A stretch of 64,000 nucleotides of DNA, taken from Toxonevra muliebris (lineage: Eukaryota > Arthropoda > Insecta > Diptera > Pallopteridae). The notes under the pieces are model-generated. The model had not been told where the DNA came from and ran no database searches. It saw only the letters and a list, made by a program, of their open reading frames with translations. Below are positions 36,911-48,475 of the stretch, piece by piece. Position numbers and translations under genes: made by a program. Each line of letters starts with the position of its first letter. Positions within the stretch are counted from its first letter, which is position 1. The stretch spans positions 6,352,204 through 6,416,203 of the forward strand of contig OY829328.1 of assembly GCA_963691655.1 (NCBI GenBank). Reading direction: 5' to 3'.

Positions 36911-39696
36911 GTGGAATTCATATTTAAATTGTTTTCAACTTTTTAATTTGATTTGAAGAAGTTCGGCTTGGATCAGCAGTGCGATTTGGGCCACTATTCA
37001 CGTTACTTTCCAATTCTAGATCATGTTTTCGTTTATCAACCACAAAATTCAATAGAAATTACAAACCTTTCTTAGGTTAAGCTTACTTTTGAATTCTAAT
37101 TATTATGAAGCCATTTTCTTGAAGCAGAGAAATCAAAAATATTTAAAATCCACACAGCACCAACTGGTTAAGAACAGCTAATCTTCAAAAACAAAAATTG
37201 CCTAAAAAAGACGTTTCAGCTCATATAATCCATTCACGTACAAATATATCACACAGAACTTTCAATGGAGGCAAAAAACTAATACTTTATTAAAGTTTTC
37301 TTAATACTTAATAACATTAGCAGGGAAAAAGAAACCAAGAATGTTGATGAACCATAAACCCAGTGTTGATGACAGTATACTCAAGTCTGAATTATTAATA
37401 AAATTTATATATGCTGTGCAACCCTGATTTAATATTGAAATTACCTGCAAGTGTGATTTACTTATGCATTTACTCGTATATATTTATTTTTTTGATTTTG
37501 GCATCTCATTTACTACTTACCACATTGAAAAGTTGAATTTGAAATATGGAAAGTCGATTTGTTTTCCATTTATACCCAGTAAAAAGAGCATTAAAAAAAT
37601 TTATTGGTTACACAAGCTTAGAATATGTTTTAGGCAATAAAGCCCCCTCCAATAGTCAATAATCAATAATCAATAAATCAATTAAAGTCTTGCTATATGG
37701 AGCATTAGTCTGGTTTTAGACGAGGAAACTAGTTTCTGGAAACTGTCAAATGTGATGGCAAGAGGGGCAGTATGCCAATTTTATTTCGGCCTCTCTTGCC
37801 AACACATTTCGACAGTTTCATAGTCTAAACTAGTCAAGACTAAACAACATTGCAAAGGATCTTACTTAAGAGAACTCAATATTTAACAATGACTTAAAAA
37901 CTTTTTGATTTTTAAAACTAGTTTCAGCACTGATTTCAAAATTATTTTTGAATTTAGTTACAGACTTTTTTGCTGGGTATACCTACACTTAAATCATACA
38001 TAAACTTTATTTTGGTCACATTTTCATGGCGAATCTAACTTGCTATATACTATGTGTATTTATGTGTGTATATGTATGTAGATGTTGAAGTGTTTGTAAG
38101 CAGCGCATTCATTTATTTGCCTGATTTTCGAATGCGTGCAGGAGGCGTGAACTTTGAGTTTTATTTTATTTTTTTCCATTTAAAATTGATGTGTGTGTGC
38201 TCTAGCAATTTGTTGCATTCTAATAAATAACTAAGTTTTTTGCTGGTTCATTGTTTAATATTCGCCATTTTCTTTTATTAAAAAATGCATTCAAAATCCT
38301 CAATTATTTCTAATTGAAGTAATAATCAAAATAGAGTAAAAATTAAAAAACAAATCTAATATGTTAACCACAACAGACCCTCAAAAGGACACATTATCAT
38401 TATTATGCTTTTCCATAAAAAAAATAAGAAATAACGGTGCAGAAATTGAGCAGATTTAATCAACAAATTCTTATTTCGGAACTATATTTTAATAGGTTTT
38501 TTTTACTCATACTCTTATTAAGTATAATTTTCTCTTGCTTTTTGCCAAATATTATAAACACACATTAATAAAAAACAGAATTGTTTAAATTTGAACTCGA
38601 ATTTATTTCATTACCGTATCTGACCTTGTACAATAAACACATGAATCATGTATGATACATGGGAAAGTGAACCAGTTAAAATATTTTGAACCGAACTTAA
38701 AAAATTAGGTTTTTTACCAATATTATAAATCATTTACTTATGTATATTATACGTAGACAAATAACTTGCAAATCGTCGCAATTTCACCATGTAACTCCCA
38801 CTCCAGAACTAAATTGATTTTGGGATCATTTCTAAAATGAAAAAATCTCCATTTGATTTGATTTAAGGGAACAAATGTTTCATCTATCGCCGAGTTTAAT
38901 CAGAAGTAAATAAAATAAACTCATATTAGCCTTCACTAAGTATCTTTAGTTTCTTAACAAGACTAGCAATGCTTTATGTTACTTTGTTGTAATCAGTTTT
39001 TGTGGCAGCAATAATTAAAATGCCAAAAAAACAAAACAATATTAAGTATGTAGATCTCCACTTCAATCACTTAAAAGTAAATGGCCGCAACGTGCAATGC
39101 ACTTTGAGTACAACGAACTTCAATCGATTTCATTCAAAATTCATCTGAAGTTGTTGTGGAACTCGAATACAAAAAATTATGACACACAAAAATTTCAAAA
39201 GAAAAATATTCGTACATACCTATGTACATATGTATTTATAGAGTGAGACACTTACAAATTTTAACAATTGAAATTAAAGAACGTCTTAAAGTGCCCGTAA
39301 GATACAATTCTCTTTACTTGAGATATTAGTGTGCTACTGCGATATACAGTCATGGGCCATAAAATATCAAAAACTAATTTTATATGTATCCATTCTAGTA
39401 ACCATTCCAGTAGTTTGTCCGGGAGCTGTTTTTCTGCCACATTCGGGGTGAATTTCCTTTTTGGGAAGCGTACCTCCAATGATTATATTCTGATCTGTAA
39501 AAAAATTAACATAATTTCTGTACTGCAAAGCTGTAGCAGTTGAACATTATAATGGACCGGTTTTTTTAAGTGGGGATAAATACAAGATGGTTAACATCAT
39601 TATTATCATGATATTCGGCGTTAAAAAATGTTACGTGTTTTGTAATCAAATACTATATTTAATTTTAAATTAATTACTTGACTGAATGTGTTACAA
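36911..39696. other. AT-rich intergenic sequence, no gene recognised
   Basis: Apart from the hairpin at 37706-37842 I see nothing supported. Frames are short and AT-driven. Confidence 0.5.
37706..37842. repeat. Hairpin MITE, about 137 bp
   Basis: GAAACTGTCAAATGTGATGG plus CAAGAGGGGC on the left (37739-37768) faces, in reverse complement, GAAACTGTCGAAATGTGTTGG plus CAAGAGAGGC on the right (37789-37819), with a loop of about 20 bases. Outer parts (AGTCTGGTTTTAGAC, and GTCTTGACTAGTTTAGAC inverted) also match in part. Non-coding. Confidence 0.6.
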
Positions 39697-40981
39697 ATAG
39701 GAGTTTGAATGTATAAACTCGTATTTTTTCGTAATTTGGACATTTATTGTGAAAAAGTGATTATAAATTTATTCTTTAAAGTATTGTCCATCGTTAGCCA
39801 CAAACTTTTCCTATCTTTCTGGTAGCATACGGATTCCGCTTCGAAAGAACTCCTCATCTTTTGAGGCTATCCACGAATCGACCCATTTTTTGAATTCTTC
39901 GAAAGAACGGAAGTGCTGTTCAGCCAGGCCATGTGTCATAGATCGGAACAAGTTGTAATCATAAGGAGAAATGTCTGGAGAATACGGCGGGTGGGGTAGC
40001 ACTTCCCATTTCAGCGTTTCCAAGTATGTTTTTACTTGCCTTGCAACATGCGGCCGAACATTGTCGTGCTGAAGAATAACTTCGTCGTGTCTATTCTCAT
40101 ATTTTGGCCTCTTATTCTTTAATGCTCGGCTCAAACGCATCAATTGTAGTCGGTAGCGGTCGCCAGTGATCGTTTCATTCGGTTTCAGCAGCTCATAATA
40201 CTCGACACCTTTCATATCCCACCAAATACACAGCATGAGCTTGGATCCATGGATGTTCGGCTTTGCCGTTGATGTTGATGCATGACCGGGCGGTCCCCAT
40301 GATTTTTTACGCTTTGGGTTATCGTAACGTATCCACTTTTCATCGCCAGCCACAATACGATGCAGAAAATCCTTTCTTTTCTGTCGTTCAATCAGCAGTT
40401 CACATGTGAAAAATCGTCGTTCGACGTTTCTCGGCTTCAATTCGTACGGCACCCAATTTCCTTGCTTTTGAATCATTCCCAATGCTTTTAATCGTTTAGA
40501 AATGGTTGATTTATCAACTCCTAAAGATTCTGCAAGTTCTTGTCGCGTTTGACATGAATCTTCTTCGAGTAATGCCTTCAATTCTTCATCTTCTAATTTT
40601 TTCGGGCCGTCTGAACGTTCCCTGTCTTCAACATCAAAATCACCACTTTTGAAACGGGCATACCACACCTGACACATTCTAACGTCTATAGCACAGTCAG
40701 GATAAACTTCAGTGAGTAAACAATGTGCTTCAGTTGCGATTTTCTTTAAATGGAAGAAGAAAATTAAAACTTCCCGCAAATGTTTTTTGGTTGGCACGAA
40801 ATTCGACATTTTCAGCTATAGTAAAACACTTTTGTAAAATTATGAAAATTATTTGACAGATCAATTCTTATAGTATTTTTGGCGCTCTTCGAGATAGAAT
40901 AGCTGTCAATGTCAAAAAATTGGCTCGTATGATAGATATGTAGTTAGTCACAATTACGAGTTTATACATTCACACTCCCAA
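39697..40981 (-). mobile_element. Mariner element, nearly intact, about 1.28 kb
   Basis: The inverted ends match at 23 of 24 positions: GGAGT-T/G-TGAATGTATAAACTCGTA, at 39700-39723 and inverted at 40955-40978. The outermost bases are ATA (left) and TTG (right). TA follows the right end at 40982-40983; at the left the expected TA is AA, so one copy has mutated or the end is a few bases off. Length and layout are standard for a mariner. The transposase lies on the minus strand. Confidence 0.88.
39811..40809 (-). CDS. Mariner transposase, truncated by a premature stop
   Basis: Frame of 332 residues from ATG at 40807-40809. The N-terminal half holds two helix-turn-helix units (about residues 10-60 and 85-112). 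WVPYEL at 119-124 is the WVPHEL motif with His changed to Tyr. The catalytic triad is complete with mariner spacing: Asp156 in GDEKW, Asp249 in QHDN and Asp284 in SPYDY (34 residues between the last two, so DD34D). YSPDISPYDY matches the YSPDLAPSDY motif. The frame ends at TAG after LPER, where mariner proteins normally have Trp. The same frame continues for 13 more codons with EKFVANDGQYFKE to a TAA at 39769-39771. A single TGG-to-TAG change thus removes the C-terminus. Otherwise intact, so the insertion is young. Cut-and-paste at TA; activity of the shortened protein is doubtful. Confidence 0.93.
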   Translation of the reverse strand: MSNFVPTKKHLREVLIFFFHLKKIATEAHCLLTEVYPDCAIDVRMCQVWYARFKSGDFDVEDRERSDGPKKLEDEELKALLEEDSCQTRQELAESLGVDKSTISKRLKALGMIQKQGNWVPYELKPRNVERRFFTCELLIERQKRKDFLHRIVAGDEKWIRYDNPKRKKSWGPPGHASTSTAKPNIHGSKLMLCIWWDMKGVEYYELLKPNETITGDRYRLQLMRLSRALKNKRPKYENRHDEVILQHDNVRPHVARQVKTYLETLKWEVLPHPPYSPDISPYDYNLFRSMTHGLAEQHFRSFEEFKKWVDSWIASKDEEFFRSGIRMLPER

Positions 40982-40996
40982 TATAAATAAATCAAT

Positions 40997-41035
40997 CCCC
41001 TGAAAAAGACCTAAAATTTGCGCTGAAACGTTGGG
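40997..41035 (+). ncRNA. Degenerate hammerhead-like sequence
   Basis: CCCTGAAAAAGACC, then CTGAAACGTTGGG, resembles the CTGANGA...GAAAC layout of hammerheads, but the conserved G of CTGANGA is A, stem II does not pair and stem III would have no loop. It lies about 15 bases outside the right end of the mariner. At best a decayed relative. Confidence 0.2.
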
Positions 41036-41149
41036 AAAAAAGTATGAAATAGTTAACTATTTGCGTATGAAAATTTCGACCAAAAAATAATACATAATTT
41101 GGTCTAAAAGAAAATTGAACATCATTTTTTATTTTTTCTTTTTTTTTTT

Positions 41150-41510
41150 TTTGAAAAAAAAAACGTACTCCAAGAAAAATTCTGGTGCACAAGATTTCAA
41201 CGAAATTAGAAAATCCATAGACGGCGCTCTAGTACAAGGAAAAACTCAATTTCCCCAATTTTTTACTCCCAAAAACCCTTTGGAATCAATTTTATATCGA
41301 AATAGAGACCAAAAATTAGTTTTCTGCCCCAAAAATCATTGTATGCAAAATTTCAACAAAATTGGGAAGTCCATAGATGGGGCTTCAATACAAGATAAAT
41401 TTCAAATTTTCCCCCCTTTCGAATACATATTAAATCAAAATAGATACCAAAAAGATACCTCTCTTAAAAAACCCTAGCACTCAAAATTTCAACAAAATCA
41501 GGTAGTATAA
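41150..41510. repeat. Degenerate tandem repeat, about 2.3 units of 135-156 bp
   Basis: The phrase A-TTTCAACNAAATT recurs at about 41193, 41349 and 41485. It is followed in the first two by TCCATAGA-C/T-GG-C/G-GCT and later by AATAGA-G/T-ACCAAAAA. The long frame at 41115-41477 merely translates this repeat twice. Confidence 0.65.
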
Positions 41511-43680
41511 CTATGCATTTATGACAAGTTCCTCACATACCAATCAGGGGAAAGTTGAATTATCCTTATATTGAAGCGTCATGTATAGACTACCAAATTT
41601 AATGAATTTTTGTATACCTGAGTTTTTAGTGCGAATAAACCCATTTTTGGTGTCTTTTTTTCTATAAAAAGTATTTCAAAAGACACTCTGGAGCAAAGGT
41701 TAGAAAATCTGTACGTTTTTTCAAAAAAAATTATGTAAAATATCTTGTATTTACACCATAACGCTGTCATGATGGAGGTTACAAAAACGATCCACTCTAT
41801 TTAAAATATAACCAGATCATCAGAATTTCTTGAATGCCTTAATTAAGATTTTCATTTTAGTATAAAAAAATAATATTTTAAAATATTTTTCAAAGCACGT
41901 ACAAAGCCATGCCAATTCTTGTGCCGAATATTACATACCGAAAATTATATTCCCCAAGCAAAATTGTAGATCCCTCAAATAATTTTTGAATAAATTTTTT
42001 TATCAACATCATTTGGAATCGCCATTTTCTTGTCCGTAACTGTATATACGTTCTTATTTAGAAATGTATCATACATACATACATATGATTAGTAATGATG
42101 AAGTATGTATAGAAACAAGTTATTATTATAAATATCAGCCCAAAGAGAAAAATATTGAATAATATTTAAAAAAAAAAAAAAATTTTAATACCTACCTAAA
42201 TATCTATACCTATATTATTTATGTATGTTTGCATATTTCCAGATTTAAAGTTCAATGACTTACAAATCCAACTTACTTTTTTCTGATCGAATAACAAATT
42301 TACACCCGAAAAATTATAAATGCGAAGCCGAAAGTGCGGTGTAACACTGACCTTGACGTGCCATGGCATGGCATGTCTATTTCACCTCTTTTTATTTTCC
42401 TTTGTAGATAAAAATCTTATGACTTTATTGTATTTATTTATTGTAGGTATTGTTATTATTATTTTATATTATTCTCATATCTATGTAGATCTGGATTAAA
42501 TCGCTCAGACATATACAAACAATTCTAACCATAATGATTTATAAAATAAATAAACAAATTCATGTGCAAACAATTTTGTTTTTTTGCCATCTGGTCACGG
42601 ATATACCGGAAGTACGTACATATAACCCGAAAAAATATTTTGGGAACTTTTATTTTCGTGTTAAATATTACGTACTTCAATTAAAAATAGCTGCACAGCA
42701 TATCATGGCACAAATTTATACCTACTCATGTTTTTGTTTTTCATCTTAATTACCTGCAAGTATGTATAACTAATTTATTACATGCATATTTTTTGATTTT
42801 TTACTTATCGATTGTAGGAAGTCTTTATTGCCTTTTATGCCCACAATGTCCGTATTGTATTTAAGTCTCATGACGCCTTTATTTTTTCTTCATTTGGGGT
42901 TTCATTTTGATTTTTTTTTTATACACCATAAAGTTTTTTGTTGAATTGGTGTTAAAATTAAGTGTGAAGAAATCACTCACTAATGTAACTAATTTAAGTA
43001 ATAGAAATTAAAATAATGAATCGCCGGTATTCTTTAATTAGCTTAACATATGTATAGAAATGAATTTGAAAAATTCACAAATTTAGTTAAAACAAATATC
43101 TAGAGGTCTCATTGGCATCGCTGATGATGGATGTTTTTGGACATAATTTTTATCGCATAAAATTTCACGATCTTACAACAATGTTTTGTACAAATTTGCA
43201 AACGAAAATATCCACTTTCGGATATATTCCATTTTTTATAGCCCCCGAATTTCATCGGAAGTTCTTTTATTTATTATTATTATTTTTCGGAGTATCGCAC
43301 TGAAAGATTCGTTTGATTTCTATATAGGTATACTTATATTTCTATATTATGCAAAACTGAATTCAAATCAAAGACCCAAAGTAAACAATTTTTATTTAGG
43401 ATTCTAGGAGTTCCCTCCAGTGCTATACTCATAGCTAGAAAATTTTTTCTAATTGAATTCACCATAGATTCTTCCAATGAAATTGTTTAACTACTTAAAT
43501 CATTTAATTATTTTTTTATTTACATATTGCTCATTTACTAAAAGACTGTTATAATTCAAATAACACTAATTTTGAGTTAATGATGAAGAATTATTCATTA
43601 TATCACGCTTCATATTGTGTAACAATTTCATATTAATATCTTGTATACTCTGCGCGTGAGAATTTAAAGATTTCTTCTTT
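41511..43680. other. AT-rich intergenic sequence, nothing recognised
   Basis: Only chance frames and short A/T runs are seen; a CATACATACATACATA run lies near 42070. Confidence 0.5.
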
Positions 43681-43750
43681 TTCTGCAAAGTGGGAGTCAA
43701 TTAAAAACTTTAAACGCGTTTTCTGCAAAACCGCATTTTTTGAGTTATGA
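43680..43750 (+). repeat. Dispersed repeat fragment (AAACGCGTTTTCTC family)
   Basis: AAAAACTTTAAACGCGTTTTCTGC is one of five diverged copies of a fragment found in this window. The others are near 26590-26620 (inverted), 44845-44890, 58505-58550 (inverted) and 62035-62075. The shared core is ACTTTAAACGCGTTTTTCTC followed by AAAAC. Confidence 0.5.
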
Positions 43751-44053
43751 CAGTCTTTTAGTAAATGAGCGATATGTGATTTTGTTATTTGCCTTAAGGG
43801 GTTATAAGCAGTTAGAATTTAAAAAAAAATTTATTTTTTTTTATTCGATTTTCGTAACGTACATATATTTAAGTAAACTAGTCGGTAAGGACCCAGTAAC
43901 CGGGGCTATTTTTTTGCGGAAGAAATCTCTTCATGAAAAAAAAATATCAAAAGAGAACCAAACTACTCGTTTGTTTTGTTATTTGTGTATGCATAACGCT
44001 CGTGTCTATACAGTTTCTCGCAGTATCTATACAGTTTACCGCTTTTATACTAA

Positions 44054-44732
44054 AAAAAAAATATAAAATTTTTGAACGCTAAGAAATTCAAATTTATCAA
44101 TCGCAATGCAAAACGTCCGAGAGAACAATGGCAACTCGTTGCGAGTATATTTTTGAAAGAAGTGGAAATAATGAAGGCGATTCTTATCGTCAAATGTAAC
44201 TTGAAATATCCATGCGTTGATTTCTATAAATACCTCATAGCAAAGCGGGAATCGCTTCGTCAAATTTCTGCAATGCACAAATTCAATACAACTACAGAAG
44301 GAGATATGAAAATGGAGAACGAAGACGATTTAGATGATGGGTAAACTGCTTTCCTTGTTTATTTTTATTGAAAAAATTTATACCGTGATATATACAATTT
44401 TTTTCAAATCGATTTACAGTTTTTTAAAAGTTTTTGGTAGAAATATACAGTTTTTGGTCCCAAAAAAGATACGAGCGTTAGGTATGCAGATAATTCGTAA
44501 TATAATTCTGAGAGATGCCGTTACTCATGTCTTCTCTCTCTCTTTTATTTACTCCCGTTTAAGCAATGATTTTTTCAACGATGAATGCAATGCTTTGTTC
44601 AATGAGCGAATTTTGAAAAACTTCCGACGCAAATATTTTGGAATTGGTTTAACCGATTTTAAATCAAGAGTCAAACTCTTTAAACTGATATATAAACGTG
44701 ATATCGTAGCACTTCTGGATCTTCTGGAATAA
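44054..44732 (+). CDS. Unrecognised possible two-exon coding region
   Basis: The frame is open from 44054 to a donor GTAAAC at 44341. A 79-bp intron (44341-44419) ends TTTACAG, and the same frame continues at 44420 to TAA at 44730-44732. The first exon reads REQWQLVASIFLKEVEIMKA, with an acidic tail ENEDDLDDG at the junction. The second is basic and hydrophobic, with RDAVTHVFSLSFIYSRLSND and FGIGLTDFKSRVKLFKL, ending LLDLLE. The intron size is typical of flies. No ATG precedes the first motif, so the start is either the Met of EIMKA or an exon further upstream (possible acceptor GCTAAG at about 44081). I do not recognise the family. It could be a real small gene, a decayed one, or chance; a weaker frame at about 45160-45350 after an acceptor AATCCAG might belong to it. 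Confidence 0.35.
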
Positions 44733-44735
44733 AAT

Positions 44736-47700
44736 TGTTGTTACACTAATAAATATATAGATATACATTCTATGAAAATATTATAACAACAAATTCTTGA
44801 AGTTACATGCACATTTGTAAGGACAAATTCACTATGTGTAAAGGGCTTTTAAAACTTTGCACGCCTTTTCTCAAAACTGTGTTTTTAAAGCCAGAGAGCA
44901 AGATTTCTCAAAAACGGCTGAACCGGTCAGTCTCAAATTTGACTGAAGAATTTATTTACCGATAAATATTTATCATTTTATAAACAATTTAAAGCCAAAA
45001 TTTGCATCAAAAATCAAAAATTTTTTTTTTTTTGTAAAGCCGTCATTTTGTTCAAAATAAATATTTTGATTATTCCTTCAATCAATTACTAGATAATACT
45101 CTGAATTAACTAAATCTTTTTGGTTTTTTTCATTTTGGATGATTCAATCCAGAGATATCGTGCTCACCGCACGACGCCTTTTTTAGAGAACTTACCGGAG
45201 GCTATCTACAGAAGCTTTAAAAATCATTATTTAAAAAAAGGGAAAATTTTTAATAAAGTTAAAAAATTTAACTATATGTATGTAAACTTTTATATTAATA
45301 CGCCTTTTCAGAAAAAATTCTTGACAAATCTTTCTTTTTCGGCCTCCTAAGTGCGTACAACACCTTAATGTACAATACAGTATACTCTAGAAAGACCAGT
45401 TCTTATGCGTTTTTTCGCTTATTAATTAATTCTAAATGATTTTCCTCTATAAGCCAATGTAAATAAATAAACAAATTAGTTGCTTATTGATTTAATAGTT
45501 TTTTTTTTATTTTTATTAGTCCACAAAACAAAGTTAATGTAATTGATGCAATGTCTGTAAAAATCGTTCACTTTGTACAGTTTCAAATAATTCTTTTAAT
45601 ATAAATAAAATTAGAAAATATTTATCAGAAATATTGAAAGTTATTGGCCGTTTATTGCCTTTATCCAAAAATAAAATCTAATCTCTTTTTGTCCCACAAC
45701 AAAATTTTAGTAAATCCCAATCTCAACGACTTCATATATTGTTATTGCTGTTGTTGTTGCCATTGCAGGCTATCATGACTACATATGTACATATTTGTAC
45801 AGTATTTAATATCTTTCTGTCCCTTCACTATTTCTTACTTCCGTGTTGAAGTTTAGGAAAACTTTATTTTTTTTTAACAAAAACAGAAATCAAAGAAAAC
45901 TAATTTGTAACCACAATTAGATTCTCACTGAGACACCGACAGGTATCCTATGAAAATATTCAATTAAAAAAGGGATAAAATATTACGATATAAAGGAAAA
46001 AGTTGTTGAGTTATACTATAGATCTCAAATCCGGAATCGGTTCCAAGCTAAATTAATTTTAAGCTTAAAAAACTTGTTGTATACAAAATTTTTATTAACA
46101 AATTGAAAATATTAAAGCTGCAGAAAACAATTTTACAATTAAGATAGAGAAATGTAATAATTTTCAAAGGTAAAACACTTGCATAAAATTCATAAATTTG
46201 GAATTTTATATCAAGTTCATTGTCGTATTGTTTCTTTTTTGCTTTTTCTATTAATTAATTATTTTTTTACAGCGTCGCAAAGTATAGAAATTACAGCAAA
46301 ATTAAATGCACCAACCAAGAATTTCAGTGCAAAACACGTACAACTTTTAATAAACAAATTAAAAATTATACAATATCGTCAAGTAAATGAAAAACGAAAA
46401 TTAAATGATTCTTAGAATGAATGGAAATTGAAATTTTCTTATCAAAAAATTTAACAAGAATTGAACAAAAAGTTGAATTTACAAACATTGCGACTATGTA
46501 ATTAGATAATAGGAAAAAAATATGATATATAAATTTACAATTTAGTAATAAATTTAATAATTTTATTAACAATTTTCAAAAAATATTGACCTTAAATATC
46601 GATCGATAATGGAACCCACTTGATCACTTTATTTTAATTTTTATTTATTATTTATTTTTTTAATTTAACATCTGCATATCTGTCTGCTTACTCAAAACAC
46701 AAACACACAAAGTTACACAGACAGTTTTAAATTTATGTATTAATTTTTGTGTATACTATTTACTTAGTAATTTTGGTTTGTATTAAAAGTGAATTTTTTT
46801 GCAATAGGATTTCGTGTATTTTTCAAAATATTCTCAACACTTAAAAAAAAAATTGTTAAACGTTGAACAGAAAAAAAAAAATCGAACTAACACAATACGT
46901 TCAAATTCGCACAGCAGCTCGAACAATTCGCTTTAATATCACTGGTCGTCAGTCCAGTTCAATCGTTCGTATGCGCTACATTCAACGCACAAAGTAAACA
47001 AAGTAAAATTAAATTTTGTAAGGATTCCACGTTGCAAATAAAAAAAATTAAACGATTGTTTTAAGTCAGTAAATGTGAACATATAACCAACGAACAAACG
47101 AACAGCGAAAGCGAACGAATGTTTTATTGAACAGCGAACTGTTTTTATTGGTATCTGGTTTACCAATCCGGCTCCCGTGAGTCTGCGCATGTGTGCAGGC
47201 AGTTCAGTACCTGACTCGAAATGCATTTCTGAGATGCGTATAGCACTAGCTTCTGTAGAATGTAAGCGGTTGGTTGCAACATGCACCGAAGTACCCAAAC
47301 GTTCGATGCATTTACTCTCAACAAACAATTGCAGATACTCTGCTTTCAATTTACATTCAACTCACTTTCAATTACAATATATACCTACATATTGATTCGT
47401 GTGGATTTCAATTGATTCATCGTTTTCTTGTTTATGTTTTTTGTAGCTTAATACAATTCAATAGCGCGCGCACACAATTGAACATGCGACTATTGCGGAA
47501 TTGAAATTTTGATTTCACTTTCAGTTCGTCTTTGCTGCTGAATTCGTGAGGTGTTGAAAATTATTACTTGGGTTTACACTGTAAACATATTGAATTTAAA
47601 GTAAAATTCTTGATCCTTTCGCATATATTAACAGTGAGAATAAAACAAAATTCATTTGAAAGTATTGAAAATAACAGAATCATAAAATTATCATTAGCAA

Positions 47701-48280
47701 AAACTTGTGGATTATTTGCTAATGATTAAAAAAAGTCATAAAAAAAACTAAAATATTTTAAATATAAAATTAAATTATCTGAAAAATTCTAACTTTAAAT
47801 AGGGAAAATATTTTAAAATTTTTTCATTTATGCATTAACGAAATAAGATATTTCTTCGCAAATATATAAAGGATTACAAAAACAATAGATTACAACAAAT
47901 TGTTTATAAATTTATAATAAATAATCATAAACAATTTTTGTGAATCTCTAAAGCTGTTGCAATATTTTAATAAATAAAATTAAATTTCAAAAGAAATTAT
48001 TTTTTAACAAAAAAGACCAAAATATATATAAATAAATTTCAAATTTTGAAAAAAACATTAAGTGGAATGAAACACGTTTTTGTAAATCAAGTCTACCACG
48101 CCTTACAATTTGAACAGCAATATTTGTGAATCTTAAAAACAAAATAAATGTGTAAAACATATGCTGAAAATTAAAAAAAAATAAATTTTTTAAACTAAAC
48201 AAATCCAAAGTTATTAACAATTTCAAGACCAAATGATTTTTTTTTTATAATAAAACAAAAGCCCAAATTAATGTTCTCGT
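44736..48280. other. AT-rich sequence upstream of the Nox gene, with a less AT-rich block at 46890-47540
   Basis: The block 46890-47540 is distinctly less AT-rich. An arthropod initiator TCAGTT lies at 47521-47526, and a DPE-like GGTGTT about 28 bases later. A 5' non-coding exon of the downstream Nox gene could start here, but no connection can be shown. The 136-residue minus-strand frame at 46939-47349 has no domain and is not called. Confidence 0.3.
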
Positions 48281-48288
48281 AAATTTTT

Positions 48289-48475
48289 AAACAAGCGATG
48301 TATCATAATAAAATTAAGTAAATTTATATGAATTTACTTTAAAAAAGTATTTAGAATGCCTAAAAAAAAATAATATAATTTTTAAACAAGCGATGTATCA
48401 TAATAAAATTAAGTAAATTTTTATGAATTTACTTTAAAAAAGTATTTAGAATGCCTAAAAAAAAATTTATATAAT
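48289..48475. repeat. Tandem duplication of a 95-bp unit
   Basis: Two nearly identical copies of a unit starting AAACAAGCGATGTATCATAA begin at 48289 and 48384. They differ at one base in AAATTTATATG against AAATTTTTATG and diverge at the far end. The low divergence points to a recent duplication. Confidence 0.85.

Noticed and set aside
41115..41477. 120-residue protein with an internal repeat
   Set aside because: It translates a degenerate tandem DNA repeat; no start context or domain.
43740..44066. 108-residue frame as the first exon of the unrecognised gene at 44 kb
   Set aside because: Half of it lies in a dispersed repeat and poly-T sequence; no acceptor/donor pair links it convincingly.
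46939..47349. 136-residue minus-strand frame as a gene
   Set aside because: No recognisable domain, and it lies in a less AT-rich block that more likely holds promoter or UTR sequence.
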